A stretch of 64,000 nucleotides of DNA from Stereum hirsutum FP-91666 SS1 (taxonomy: Eukaryota; Basidiomycota; Agaricomycetes; Russulales; Stereaceae): contig NW_006763149.1 in the NCBI RefSeq assembly GCF_000264905.1, forward strand, positions 900,212 to 964,211, read 5' to 3'. The notes beneath the pieces are model-generated. The model was not told the DNA's origin. It was given only the letters and a program-made list of their open reading frames with translations, and did not search any database. This document shows positions 20,796 through 33,044 of the stretch, piece after piece. Position numbers and translations under genes: made by a program. Position 1 is the stretch's first letter, and each line of letters begins with the position of its first letter.

Positions 20796-23700
20796 ATGTC
20801 AAACCTGAAGAACTCCCCCTTCGGTAAACGTCTCCGCGCGTCCCAAGCAGACCCTCCCGACGACTCCGAAGGCCCACGGCGCAACAAACCACGTACCAAT
20901 GCCATCCCATCTGCATCCGTGTCTGCTTCCAACACACCCAGTCCCCGTACTCTGCCCTCTCTCGCTCACGGTTCCAATCTCAACAACAATGGCAACAGCA
21001 ATCCGCTTGTGTTCTCCGTCGCTCCGTCTCCGGATACGACGAATCATACGCCCGGTGGAGCATCCACGGGATCAGCGTTCACGTTCGATACGAGACAGAC
21101 GACGCTTGAGCCCGAGTCGCCTGGGCCTTCGACTTCCGCTGCAGCTGGTCGGCCCACCTCGCCCTCGAGAGCTCAATCATCTGCACTGGGTGGCATCATG
21201 GGCATGGGCCTAGGCGGAGCAGGTGGAAGTGGGCTAGGCGGAGCAGGAGGAGCAGGAGCAAGCAAGAGAGACTACGGCGACCGTTTCGTCCCATCGCGCG
21301 ACACGGGCGATATGCGGACGTCGTATAATTTGATGGATGAGCCTGCGGGACCGTCGACGCCGAGTAAGACGAAGATCATACCGACGGAGTCGGATGCTGT
21401 TAAAGGTGAGCTTTTTCTCTCCTCTCTTCCTTCTCTCTCTTGCCTTGCGAGTCTCCTTTTTGGCTGCGATTTGCGAGAGTTTGGGGGGTCCGATGACGCG
21501 CTTTGGGGCGTGTTTTTGCGTGTCGCGTTCCTTGGGGAGGGCTGTACGCGTTATCTTCGCGATGGCGACGCGTTCGTTCGTTCGTTCGTTCGTTCGTAGA
21601 TGAAGAACGCGCACGAAAACGCGTCAATTTGAGACGTACGACGCGACGCGTCTCCTTCCTCCTTCCTCCATGCCCCTCCCCCTTCCTGACACGACACGAC
21701 GCGTCGAGCGTCGAGTCACAACATCCTTAACGCGTAAGTTGAGACACCCCACGCGTAAACAGCGAGGCCTGTGAGGACGTGTCAACGAGGGTGAGGCTCA
21801 GGACTCAGGAGGGACGCGTCAACGAATCGCGCGACGTGCTGACGTGCTGCACGCGTGGCTTCGTTTATTGTGATTCCCCCGATTGCGATATCGATTTCGA
21901 TTTCCCGATCATCGCGCCCCTCGTGTCCCGTCGGCGGCGGGAGCGGTGGGGTTCTTCTTTCGCGTGTCGCGGGTGCGGGGGTGTCGCGTCGGATTTGTTT
22001 TTCTCGTGTCACGACTTAGGACTTAGTTCTCGATTTTCATGGGTGTTATGCACCTTGGTGTGTATGGTCATGTCCGTGGCGGACTGATCGGTGCTTGATG
22101 AGCGCGTTTTATTCGACGCGTCGCCTTGCCCATTGTGCGGTCTCTTTCCCTCCGTCTCTCCGTCTTTGAGGTGACAAGATAGGGGCTTATGGGCGTTGCG
22201 ATTGGGGCCGGTTTGCGTCCTGTCGTTTGTTCGTAGCCGTGGCCGTGGCCGTGGTTGTGGTTGTGGTTATGGTTGTGGTCTGCTCTTACACACTCCACCG
22301 TCCACTCTGGATCCAGTCCAGTTCCTCGCACAACGGCTGTTGTGCCCCTGCATGTACATGTACACATATGAAGACGGGACACGATATCACGCGCAGTATG
22401 AGCATGACAGCTCGCACACGAAAATGCGTCTTGCTCTCGTTCTTGGACGATGTGACTGCGGTTGTGATTGGACCCCGCGAGATGGAGATAGGGGGTCTGT
22501 ACGTGTGGAGTCTTTAAGTTTCGTTTATCTTGCGTGTGGGGGGTTTGGACGGGCGTTGTATCGATGATTGGTATGCTCAGTCGGCGGTTAGCTGGCGAGA
22601 TATTCGCGGCGCAGTGGTTTGTTTCTGGCGTTTTTGCGTTTCTGGTCGAGTGTTATGGTAGATGGTCAACCTCAGTATGGCGGCCTGTGGGCTGTTACGA
22701 CTACTGCTCTCTGCGAACTGTCAGCCCCTGAATACGCCACAGTGGCGCTCCAGCGCTTATACCAACCTTATGTTTTCATGTCGAGCATATATGCACCTTT
22801 TTCTTTTTCGCTCTCTCGCTTGTTCGCCTCCTAAATATAGCACAGCTACTGACTTCCCCTCCGTACACTTAGAACAAGCGAACGCGCTCTTCAACACGAT
22901 TCTCCACGCCGAAGTCACCCCTCCCTCCCCACACCGCCCCTCCTCGCCCACCCGTCCCCCCGCCACCACCAACAACTCCAACAACTCCGCCACCAATGCC
23001 AACGGCACCACCGGCACACCCACGACCCCCCGTCGCCGCCTCTTCGCCTACCACTCCCCCTCCGCCGCCGCCGCCTCCACCTCCAACACCTCGCCCACCC
23101 GCCGTCTCGACACCCCCACCGACGAAGCCTACTCCATGTCCCCCGTGCGCGCCGAATCGCGCCAGATACTCGAATCGCCACGGAGGCAATTACGCAACGT
23201 GTGCAAGACGCCGTATCGCGTGCTCGATGCGCCCGAGCTGGCGGACGATTTCTACGTGAATGTTGTGGATTGGAGTTCCACGAATGTTCTGGGTGTTGGT
23301 CTGGGCAGTTCGGTGTATTTGTGGACGGCGCATACGGCCGCGGTGTCGAAGTTGTGTGATTTGTCGAGCACGAGCGATACGGTGTCGTCCGTCGCGTGGG
23401 TGCAGAAAGGGTCGACGTTGGCCGTGGGCACGATCTCTGGAAAACTACACATCTACGACGCGGTCACGCTCCAACTCGTGCGTTCGTACCCCGCCGCGCA
23501 CGCATTGCGGATCGGAGCCTTAGCGTGGAACCAGCACGTACTCAGCAGCGGGAGTAGAGATAGGATGATTCAGCATCGGGACGTGAGGGAGCAGACGCTC
23601 AAGCCGTTTAAGAAGAGTCCGGGGCATAGGCAGGAGGTGTGTGGTTTGAGGTGGAACGGGGAGGGGATGGGCGGGGTGCCGAGTGGGATGTTGGCGAGTG

Positions 23701-24493
23701 GCGGGAACGATAATAAGGTGTGTATTTGGGATTTGAGGGGGTCGAGGAGACCGGGGCTCGGCGGAGGTGGGGGCGGCGCGGGGAATGGGAACGGGAGTAT
23801 GGCGCGGGGAGGGGCGGGGAGCAGTATAGGTGCGGGAGGAATGGGAGGAGGAGGAGGGCAAGGACAAGGGCAGGGGACAGTGAGTGTGGGTGCGGAGGCG
23901 AGTGTGCCTGGGGCGGAGGGCGGCATCGGGGACACGCCGTTGTGGAAGTTCCATGATCATACGGCGGCGGTGAAGGCTTTGGCTTGGGATCCGCATGTGG
24001 CGGGGGTGTTGGCGACGGGGGGCGGCACGCAGGATAAGCATATTAGGTTTTGGAATGTGCTTTATGGGAATAAGCTTAGTGAGCTGGATACCGGGTCGCA
24101 GGTGCGTTTTTTGTTCTCTTTTCGCGCATATATTCACTTCCACCTCGAACGCATATATCCTGAACTGACCTTCCTCCCCCCCCAAACAAACAGGTCTGCA
24201 ACCTAACCTGGTCCCTAACCTCGCACGAGCTCGTCTCCACACACGGTTTCTCCTCCACCACCGCCCAAAACCAAATATGCATCTGGAAATACCCCTCGCT
24301 CGACATGGTCGCCTCGCTCACGGGGCATACCTCGCGTGTTTTATATCTCGCGATGAGTCCGGACGGGGAGACGATCGTGACGGGGGCGGGGGACGAGACG
24401 TTGAGGTTCTGGAACGCGTTTCCGAAGAGGGAGGATAGGGAGAGGGAGAGGAGGAGGGAGAGTCGGTTGGATTATGGGAGACTGATCCGATAG
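20796..24493 (+). CDS. CDH1: CDH1/FZR1-type activator of the anaphase-promoting complex
   Basis: Cdh1 activates the APC/C ubiquitin ligase from mitotic exit through G1. Three exons (20796-21405, 22873-24101, 24194-24493) give a 712-residue protein in phase. Exon 1 has a disordered N-terminus and the C-box [10 protein letters not shown] near residues 155-165. Exon 2 begins [15 protein letters not shown], has the conserved [20 protein letters not shown] and then the WD40 propeller ([68 protein letters not shown]). A roughly 60-residue Gly-rich insert (about 23750-23930) sits between two blades. Exon 3 completes the propeller ([20 protein letters not shown]) and ends in the Ile-Arg tail that docks to the APC/C. 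Long N-terminal region, C-box spacing and [13 protein letters not shown] favour Cdh1 over Cdc20. The first intron is 1467 nt and unusual. Confidence 0.93.
21546..22121. promoter_or_regulatory. Cluster of ten ACGCGT (MCB) boxes in CDH1 intron 1
   Basis: ACGCGT begins at 21546, 21568, 21619, 21646, 21699, 21730, 21751, 21814, 21851 and 22116. The hexamer is expected about once per 4 kb in random sequence. ACGCGT is the core bound by MBF (Mbp1/Swi6) complexes in fungi, and clustered sites mark G1/S-regulated promoters. Palindromy makes strand irrelevant. A CpG-rich decayed repeat could also generate such runs. Confidence 0.6.
21571..21597. repeat. CGTT tetranucleotide microsatellite
   Basis: About six and a half units of CGTT within CDH1 intron 1, directly after an ACGCGT site. 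Confidence 0.85.
22232..22281. repeat. Hexamer repeat (GTGGCC / GTGGTT) in CDH1 intron 1
   Basis: About eight 6-bp units varying between CCGTGG and TTGTGG. Low-complexity intronic repeat; no function inferred. Confidence 0.75.
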
Positions 24494-25610
24494 TGGTAGG
24501 GGTGGCGGTGTTTTGTGTGATATTGGATGGAGGAGGTTGGTGTTGGTTGGGGGAGGATGATCTTTATACTGGATATATCTCTTGCTATCTCTTTTTGACT
24601 ACTACCTGCCTGCCTATCCACCCACCCACCGCGTTTCTCCTTCATATCCCTCCATTCAAATATGAAGCATTGTATTCAACTTTGCAGCGAGCAGCCGCTA
24701 CCGGCCCTTGCCCTTCTTCTCTCCCTCTCATCGTCACCGTGACCGTCATCCCTCTTTTGAACCTCTTCGAATCGTCTACTCTCGTTTCTCTTTCCGCTCC
24801 CCTCTTTCTCGCATTCAAATTCCCTTCAGCTCATTCAACTCAATCTTTTCTTGAATGTGCTAAACCTAAACCCCCGCCTCCCATACCCCCGCCTCCCATT
24901 GAGCTCTCGCCCTCGCTATCGATTTTCTCATGTCACCCGCCATTCTAGGAGCAAATATATAGTAGTACGCACACCGACGATTCAGACCTTCTTTTTCTTG
25001 GCTTTACTGCTTTTTCTCGTTTTTCCTACCTCTTCCCTTCTTCCTACCTTGGTTCTTTCCTCCGGAGCCCTTTCACCCTTCTTTCAACCTCGTTCTTTCT
25101 TTTCTTCTCATCTAAAGTCAACTTTACTCGTGTTCAATTCCGAGCCCAAATCTGTCCGAGTCCACGTCAAGTTCCGTCAAATTCGTTATTGTTTTCGGTT
25201 CTCGTTCTACTGTTTGCCCCGTGTTTCTTTGAAAGAGAATGTAATATATAGTATTGGATGTATATATACCTTTTCGTGTTCTGGAACTCTGATTAGCGGC
25301 GAAGTGTGTATGAATGTGGATATCAATATGACTATCAAGTGGGTAGTTTTGTGAGTGTCGTCAGGGTGAACAAGGCAGACACAAGAAGAAAAGGCGGGTA
25401 CATGGAAGTGCCACAGGATCACCGTTCCCACGACGTTTTATCGTGTTTCACAAGATCTTCACGAGCAACCCACTAGAATACTTTTGTGTACATCACGAAA
25501 CACACAGTACCTACGGGATCTAGACGGTCTAAGATACTGAATTGTAGAATCAGAGTCCTATCTCCCTTAGGCTGCCTCTATGCCTAGGCCTGATCATATG
25601 GGCCACAGTT
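24494..25610. other. Intergenic region, strongly pyrimidine-rich
   Basis: About 1.1 kb between the convergent CDH1 and transcription-factor-like genes. The plus strand from about 24600 to 25200 is rich in C and T. Open frames here are low-complexity by-products. Probably 3' UTR and spacer. Confidence 0.4.
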
Positions 25611-27230
25611 CTACTGCATCGCAACTGATGCATACCAATCATCCTCGTCTCTAGCTACCATCACCATCCCCTCCTTCTCCTCCTCCTCCTCCATACCTAC
25701 TCTGCCCAGGATATAGTGATACACAAACGGCGGCGTACCTCTAATCCTCCGCATACACTGCCTAAGCAACGCACACAGCGCGGGGAGGTTCGGTGCATGG
25801 ACTCCCAGTCCCAGTCCGACAAGAGTATTACTAGTACGAGTAGGCAGCCATGAGTTCGATGATGTGGATGGGTTTTGGTGGCTACCGGTACGGTTGTGGT
25901 GAGCGGAGAGGACTGACACGCGGATTCGTTCCTGTTCGAGGACCTCGAGGGCGACGTTCCACACGAGCTGTTTTTGTTTTTCCGATCAATCAATAATCTC
26001 ATCAGACCACAATCGTCTAAGGTCTTTAACGCCATGAAAACATAAATGCCGTGGGACCAAGGCGGCGCGTAATATAACGAACCAGTGAATTCTGAAAGGA
26101 TAGGACGTACAGAAAGTGTTCCATCCAAATATTCATAATCACCCTGCCCAAACCCCTCCGAAATGCTCGCGATATCCACGGCCGCACTGACCGCCTGCTC
26201 CCTTGCGCCCGCTCTGACTTCTGGAAACGCATTCGCGAGCATACTATGCATGTTGATGAGGCCCGTCAGGCCGAGGAGGGTGCTCGTCTGCATTGAGAGC
26301 ACGCCGACACGGTTAGAAAGGATGAGGGAGAAGTGTGTGGTGCTTAGTTTGGTGCGAGTTATGTAGTCATATATGCGCAGGATTAGGGAGGTGTAGGTGG
26401 GGTACCAGAGGGGAGGGCATCCTAGTGTTTATTATAAGGCAAATCAAGGTGTCAGCGATAATACAATGACGGCACAGCGGAGACGAAGGTGAAGAAAAAG
26501 AATGAGGGTCAGACCTGGAGTTGGAGCCGATTGAGCAATTTGGGCCCATTGCGAGATGAATGTTCTCGTTTCGTGCAACAGTCGAATACCAATCGTCCGC
26601 ATTATAATAATATTCGTGGGATCCAGAGGCGGATCCATTCTCTGTCCCACAAACATTTCTCTGTCAATGAACTGCGACTGGGACGACAGATCGAGATAAG
26701 TATGCGTACTAACTGCAACTCACCGTCAACCCCCCAAGCTCGTCCTCCAACCACGGAACAACCCCCACAGGCATCTCCAACATCATATCCGACACCAGCT
26801 GTATACCCAACAAATGACACAAAATCGAGCTCTCTTCATCTGCGTCGTCCGAGGCCATCAGATGTCCATACATGTGCGCGATGTCCCTCCCTCTGATAGA
26901 ACTTGCCGAAGCCACGGCCGAAGGGCTTGGAGGAATTGTGATATGCATCCCGTACTTCAGGACGACCTCGTTCGCCTTACTCAACATACCCCATCCGTCG
27001 TTAAAATGGCGTTTTAGATGAAGATACGTCCCGATGATGGTATACGCCTGTACTTCATCCAATGGCGAGAGTAAGGGCGAGTCGGAGGAGAGCACATCGA
27101 GGGCGAGTTGGAAATAAACAGCTTCGAGCTGAGAGGCTATGACATACTCTTCATCTTCGCTCTCGGGGTGATGAAAGAGACAGCCGACGTCGTGGGCGAT
27201 GTGAATGCGTACCGCCATATGGAGGGACAA
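25611..27230 (-). CDS. Fungal transcription-factor-like protein, regulatory domain only
   Basis: Four or more exons encode an all-helical protein resembling the C-terminal regulatory region of basidiomycete Zn2Cys6 regulators: ASQLEAVYFQLALDVLSS, EVQAYTIIGTYLHLKRHF, a helical ILCHLLGIQLVSDMML stretch, LLGLTGLINMHSMLANAF and the end at 25611-25613. The first exon begins near 27230 but a convincing start is missing. I find no CX2CX6C zinc cluster in the roughly 500 bp before the next gene. It is therefore either a truncated regulator or a relative that never had the DNA-binding part. It lies downstream of oxygenase B on the same strand. Exon borders are approximate and no target can be named. 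Confidence 0.5.
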
Positions 27231-27740
27231 TTTCGCATAGCAAAGTCAGGGAAGGTAAGGCCCTATTGACCTTGCTTATTTGACGCACTCGGGCTTCTCG
27301 TGTCATTTCCCACCGGACGATACCGAATTTAGAATGAAGACAATGATATTGACGCCTGCGAATGGACTCGAAGAAAGTATCACAGCTGCACGAGAACTGG
27401 AAGAGGTAGTTCATGGCGAGTCCTGTCACATGTTAAGTCGTCCAAAGGTTCTTTTAGAACCACAAAGCATCGGAAGGTCTCCCACACCGCGTGTATTATG
27501 GCAAAGAAGGGCCAATCAGTACACCGAAAGAAAGGAGGACAAACGTCGTGTAAGACGCTGAACTTAACCTTAAGATACAACACCAGGGAACGTCTGTCAG
27601 CTTCGCTGGAGGAATTACATCGAAAAGAATGAGCGAAACCAGCATCAAATTAGCGCATTGCACGTATGGTACTTTGGAGAACGTTGATCAAGATGGGTGA
27701 ATGAAGTCGAAATCATTGCGAGAGCTGAGGCCTCTCCCGG
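27231..27740. other. Spacer between oxygenase B and the TF-like gene
   Basis: About 500 bp. I looked here for the missing start and zinc cluster of the TF-like gene and found neither. No supported gene. Confidence 0.35.
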
Positions 27741-30700
27741 TCAGTCAGAATCTGATAGTGTGAGGTCAATATCCACTGGACCGTACGCTTTGCGCTTCTG
27801 AGGAATAGATCGTGAACCGGAGGCTACAGCACCACCGTTTGAAGAGCCGGTGATAGGTGCCTCTGATGCGAGAGACGAGCCCATGCCTGGCCGTGTGTGT
27901 TCTTTAGTGCTGGAAGACCCTGCCGGACGGTGAGGTACGATTGGCAGTGGGATGTGTCGTTTGGTGTGGCTGACAGAGCTTGCCGCAGGTCGTGATGTAG
28001 TGCTCGTAGAAGACGTACTGGGTTGCGGACCTGACGACGCTGCCATCGAAGTGGGATGCGCTTGGCTCGGGCGGTTGATGCCGAGCTCCTTCTTGGATAT
28101 ATGCGTGTCCCCAGAAATCGCCGCCAGCATCTTTGCCAACCCACCATCCTCCGAAGCCCAAATTTTCTTCAGTATCGCCTCGCTCCCTACGCTCTGAAGC
28201 AACGTCATAGCAGTTCGGTTTCTGTCCTTCCATACCGCGACCTCGGTGAAGACTGCAGACTTCGTGATTCTGAGCCCGTGAGGCGAAGGGCCCTTGACCG
28301 TCTCAAAGGCCAGTCCGGGCTGGCCGCGTAGCCTGTCTTCAGCATGCTTTCTCCTTGCAAGAGCTGCATGCCATGTGACCTGACTTCCTGACCCTCGAAG
28401 AAGTTTCCCGACCTCGCGACAGTCGCTACAAGAGCATGTTGAACCCCCGCCTCTCCACTCGGCTCTGGATGGGGACGGTTTGGGTTTTATGAAGTACGCC
28501 GTGAAGGTTTTGACGCCTTCTCGGAAGAAGTAGTCGAAGGGGTAGGTGTCACGGGAAAGATTATGCGACTTGAGGAATGATACGACAATGGGGAACAGAG
28601 GAACTAAGGTGGTCGTGATAGATTCTTCGTTGGTGGTGACAGCGAGAACCTTTTTCAGGATGTGAAGGGCAGAGGCGGTGTTATTCGTCTCGATGCAAAG
28701 GGAGAGAATGTCATTGACATCGTTGAACAAAGGGGGCGTCCTTGGCGCTGTTGGATAGTGAAGCGTTGACCTCGGATACACGCCGTAGTTGTAGACATTG
28801 ACAGGGGCTTGAGGTTTGATCGCGTCAACGCGGGTCTGGGAGATGGAAGTTTCGACAAGGTCCTTCAGGAATGCGGTTAGTTGATCTGAAGTCCACCGAT
28901 GCTCAGTGATCGCGGCGGTGTGGGAGTGAACGGCACGAATGAACGATTTCCAGAAATCCAAACCGCAGGCGAATGTACGGAGCTGAGGCAAAATACTGAG
29001 AAAGTGATTAGACTTTAACTGTGCGGCAAAAAATACTGTGATTATGCCCTTACATCGACGGCCCGAGGGTCGGTTTGCGCTGAACCTCTTTAGCCAATAG
29101 AGCGGCTTCGCCCACTGCTGGATGCTTCAACGATTCCAGTGCTAACTTCCTATGACCGGAGACGACGCCGTATAAGTCAGGCTGTCCATGAAGAGTGTGG
29201 CCGAACGTGTTCAGGGTATCCAAGATTTGCTGGTTCGTTCTATATTGACCGAGGATGCGTGAAAAGCTACGTTTGAGGGGTTGAGAGTAAGGTTTCTACT
29301 ATCCCGTAAGGAATGCATGAGCACTTACGGTCCTGTAAATGCATCACGGACCGACTGTGTCCAATCGCTGGGCAAAGCATTGTTCTCCGATTTCGATTCT
29401 GAAACGAGACCTTTCAGGAATGCCAGCCAAAAGCTGACAGATACGTGATCCTTGAGCTTGGGAAGAACGCTGCGACATGTATAAACACGTAAGCGATCCG
29501 AGAAAGATGATCACCTGAAGAACTGACCGTCCTTGCAGAAGCCCACTGTCACGTTTTATGAGCTTCAGCAAGATAGGCACATCCTCTTCCGCTGGCGCCT
29601 GGAGAGTCTGAACAGCCCACTCGCGTCTTTTCTCACACCATTCCGCCCATTGAGCACTACCGCGTATCAGACCGTCAAGATGATCTATAAAGGTGAAGCG
29701 CTTCTGGAAGGATCCCGTAGCTGCGAGTGCCTTCTCAAACCTAGAGGAGTGCAAGATGGATAAGTCTACTAGAAAGGCATAGAAAAGCAAGATATGAGAA
29801 CTAGACGGACACAGGTACGGCAGCTCCATACAACGCTGCTGTGCATCCTTCTAATTGACCATCGTCTTGGGTACGCTTTCGTTCGACCAGGTAACGGATG
29901 AACTTGCGCCACCAATCTGATTTAAGATTGAGGGCCATAAGCTGGGGAAAGACACTGAATATCCATAAGCAAGGGTGATGGTGCTTGGAGGGGAACAGTG
30001 GTTTGAGATCAGCCTTACAGCTCTTTCACGTGTGCCAGTCCCCCTAACGTGGTCGCAGCTGAGACCATGAAAGATATGTCCTTTTCTTCAACTTTCCGCA
30101 GAGAACCGAGGATCTGCGTCCGTTTATTATTGAACCAAATGCTTGGCGGACGAGGAAGAGGCTGGGTTGATACTTCGTGGGCAAAGTGAGTCTCCAGTGA
30201 CTCCACGAAGCTCAGGCGTTCAGACGTCGAAGTCGTATTTGAGATCACATTTTCCATCCTATCCGTCCACGCGTCGTCAGTGACAAAGACCATAGTAGAC
30301 AAAAGATGAGAAGTAATAGGGTGAACATACACAGGCATAACGTCAGCCCACGCAAAGGTCTGGCACGCTTGTACGAGCCGGTTAGTACCAAAAACTGCGA
30401 TATCGCTCCCCGCCCGGCACGAGTCGACGGCCTTGGTCCATATAACAGGATCTTTCCAACGAACAGCGGAATCGGCGATGAGCTGTCCTGCTGCTGCAGA
30501 GCCCACCGTCGCAGCAATTTCGACAAAATCGAGCTCTTCCTTTGTTGGCACGAGGGACGAAGAGGAGGTCAACGCCGTAATCGCTACTTTACTGCCGCCG
30601 AGCGAAGCGATGACGCTTGTATTCTTGGTGTCGGGCCAGATGAGGGCGACAGACCGATGATAGACTAGATTTTATGATTAAAAAAGTACCACAAAAGGTA

Positions 30701-32439
30701 GACATATGCTCACAATATTCGAGTGAACCAGCTCCCTAACATATCAGTGAGGCTGTCAGTGGCGAAAAGCGAAAAGTGTGCTCTGTTGCAGTGTAAAATC
30801 ACTCACGTTACCCTGATATCCTTCATAATCTTCATCATCAGGGCCTACATTTTCCCAGTAGTCCTCGTCGATCATGAGCTCCTCTTCGCTCAGATGCTCT
30901 TTTGTTCCTAGCGATTCGCCGTTTGGTCCAGCGATGAGCTGTACTGTAATTGTGGTGTAGTTAACTTCAGCCATGGAATACCCTCCGCCCATACACTCGT
31001 CTTCGTCTTCGTCATCCTCATCGTGCCAATGCCGACGCTCGTAATATCCCATGTCATCATCCGACACTCCGGATCGTGTGCAATGCAAACTTCCAAGCCC
31101 AACCCTGAAACCAACTCGAGCGCAGACATCACGAAGGTTGAGGACGCGCGCGGCGTCAAGACCCTTTAGCTTGTCGAAGGATAGGTTCGCATGCGAGTAC
31201 TCGTGATCTAAAATATACGCAAGCTTCACTGGAGGTGGCTCCTCGGTGACAGGATCGAGTCCATGCGCATCAGCAGATTTCCACGCCTTCAGTATGCGCT
31301 CCAGTTGTTCCATGGGACCGTCGAGTTCGGGTATTGTTGGAGGAAGCGATGAAACGGCGTCTCCACCTTGAGATTTGGAGGCTGGAGTATGAATAAGATT
31401 GTACGATAATGCGAAACGATAGCCCGAAGTGACGGGTTTGACCTCGTGGACGACGTCCGTGTACCAAGAAAGGACTGTGGTGTCCGTCAAGCTGGCGGAG
31501 GCGAAGTCGAATACTTTAGACTGTTTACCGTGAGACACACGGACTTGACCACCAGCGAATTGGGACGGAAGGATGATGACAATCGTGGCGAACATCCCTG
31601 GAGATTTTTCCGTGCTATAAAGTGAGAATATAGTCAGCAAATGACCATAGGAGTAAGAGCTAGTGCATACTCTTGATGAGGAAGAAAGCTATTGAAGAGA
31701 CGATAAGTCAACATCGCGCGACGGAAAGAATTCGGAAAGACTGCTTACTGAGAGCCTGTTTCATAGAGCAACATTTTATAGAACTCAAGCCTTGGAATCG
31801 TCTTGTTCGTCGTACCCAGATCAGAGCAGACTCTGGGCACTACCTCCTTCATTAGCCACTGGTCCCATCTCGGATTATCGAAGGTTACGTGGCTGGGGTC
31901 TAGCTCCCATGTATCTCGCACCTCGACGTCTACTACGGTTCGTTCGCCTTTGCCAAATGGTGCGCGGTTCATTGCTTTACAAAGGCGCTGAGCCTCAGGG
32001 ATGCTGAGAGGGAGCCCAACTGCACCAAAGCCGTCAACGTTGATAGTAGGCTGAGGAGTCGCACTCCACGAGTTGACGGAGGCAAAGGTTCCTTCGACCG
32101 CAAAGGAAGAGTCGAGCAAGTCTTGAAGCTCCTCCTATACAAGTCAAGCTTAGCATTATAACCGACGGTATATGCAAAATTAAAGACCTTGATGGGATTG
32201 GTGAGCTCTTCGACAAGCTCTTCGGATTGCGCGTCCTCTTCCTCCTCGTCTTCGCCGTCCTCCTCTGCCTCGTTGACTTCGCTGTCCTTTTCCTCCCCGT
32301 ACTCGCCTAGCTTATTATTCTCTCCTTCATCGTCCCGCATGTCGTCCTCAACATGAGTCTCGTTTCGATCGTCTTCCGTGGCCGCTGTCACTTTCGACGT
32401 CTCTTGTGCCTGCATGTCGTCGCCAAGTTTGGAGTCCAG
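27741..32439 (-). CDS. 2OG-Fe(II) dioxygenase (copy B), N-terminus unresolved
   Basis: Paralog of the gene at 5798. Twelve exons were placed: 32188-32439, 31749-32134, 31671-31688, 30807-31614, 30714-30735, 30331-30664, 30019-30258, 29811-29954, 29528-29740, 29329-29469, 29054-29239 and 27741-28995. Exon sizes 386, 18, 22, 334, 240 and 213 nt are identical to copy A. The core has the HxD motif FLPHQD, distal His in WYTDVVHEV, Arg in VTSGYRFALSYNL, a CxCxxC motif (CSCSDC), the basic IPQKRK stretch and the end VDIDLTLSDSD. The first placed exon is very acidic (DGEDEEEEDAQSEE) and opens with a splice acceptor, so at least one more 5' exon must lie within 32440-33044. I could not place it and saw no H3-like sequence there. 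Oxygenase call firm; substrate unknown. Confidence 0.85.
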
Positions 32440-33044
32440 CTGCAACAGCACAAATCAGTAAGCCTTGTGCCCTTCTTCCTGCCACCAACAGCCCCGCGAC
32501 GGGGTGATCAACAACTCACAGGGACAATTGACCTTCAATTGTCTGCGTGTTTTCTACCAGTCAAAGTCAAGCCACCGCGTATGACTTTACTTGGTTGCCC
32601 AGAGGTAGAAAAAAATGCGATGAGCTCACCTTGGGGTCCGAAATTAGCGAGATATGGCAGAACTGGGCTTGGGACGTCGACCAAGTGAAAGATGTACGTA
32701 GAATGGGGACGCGACTCGGATGCGATTCGGACGCGACGTGGTCGTTGGAATTTGAAGATAACAAAGACGCGTGTCTTTGTCAGCTCCGTTCTTGCCTACG
32801 CCACAGTGTTCAGGGCCACACTTGGGCCACACAAGCTTTGACAAGACGGATTTCAGCACGAAGCTTCAGTTTCCACTGTGGACCTGCCAGCGGCGCGAGA
32901 TGCACCCGACATATTTCAGAAGGGGTATTGATCCATCTTAAAGCTACAACAAAGCTGGTCATACTCAAGAAGACTCCAGTCTCCGTCCATTCTCTATCTG
33001 CCATCACTCCACTATCAAAAAAAGAGACCAGCCTTTCCTACAGC
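32440..33044. other. Probable 5' end of oxygenase B and spacer
   Basis: It should hold the first exon and promoter of copy B. A donor-like CCCTGTGAGTT on the minus strand (near 32513-32523) would precede the first placed exon, but no convincing ATG exon was found. A perfect 8-bp stem hairpin ACAAAGAC-GCGT-GTCTTTGT spans about 32761-32780. Confidence 0.4.

Larger units (their letters stand above)
21406..22872 (+). other. 1.47 kb first intron of CDH1
   Basis: GTGAGC donor at 21406 and ACTTAG acceptor at 22871-22872, joined in phase (VK|EQANALF). It holds ten ACGCGT hexamers, a CGTT microsatellite, a GTGGCC/GTGGTT hexamer repeat and, at its 3' end, 211 nt that stay open in the frame of exon 2 from an ATG at 22662. 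Confidence 0.8.

Noticed and set aside
22227..22517. Plus-strand Val-rich frame
   Set aside because: Generated by the GTGGCC/GTGGTT hexamer repeat in the CDH1 intron.
23520..24242. Minus-strand frame of 240 codons
   Set aside because: Antisense shadow of CDH1 WD40 exons, no family features.
32810..33007. 65-codon minus-strand frame as first exon of oxygenase B
   Set aside because: It ends in a stop with no donor joining it in phase to the acidic exon at 32439, and has no similarity to copy A.
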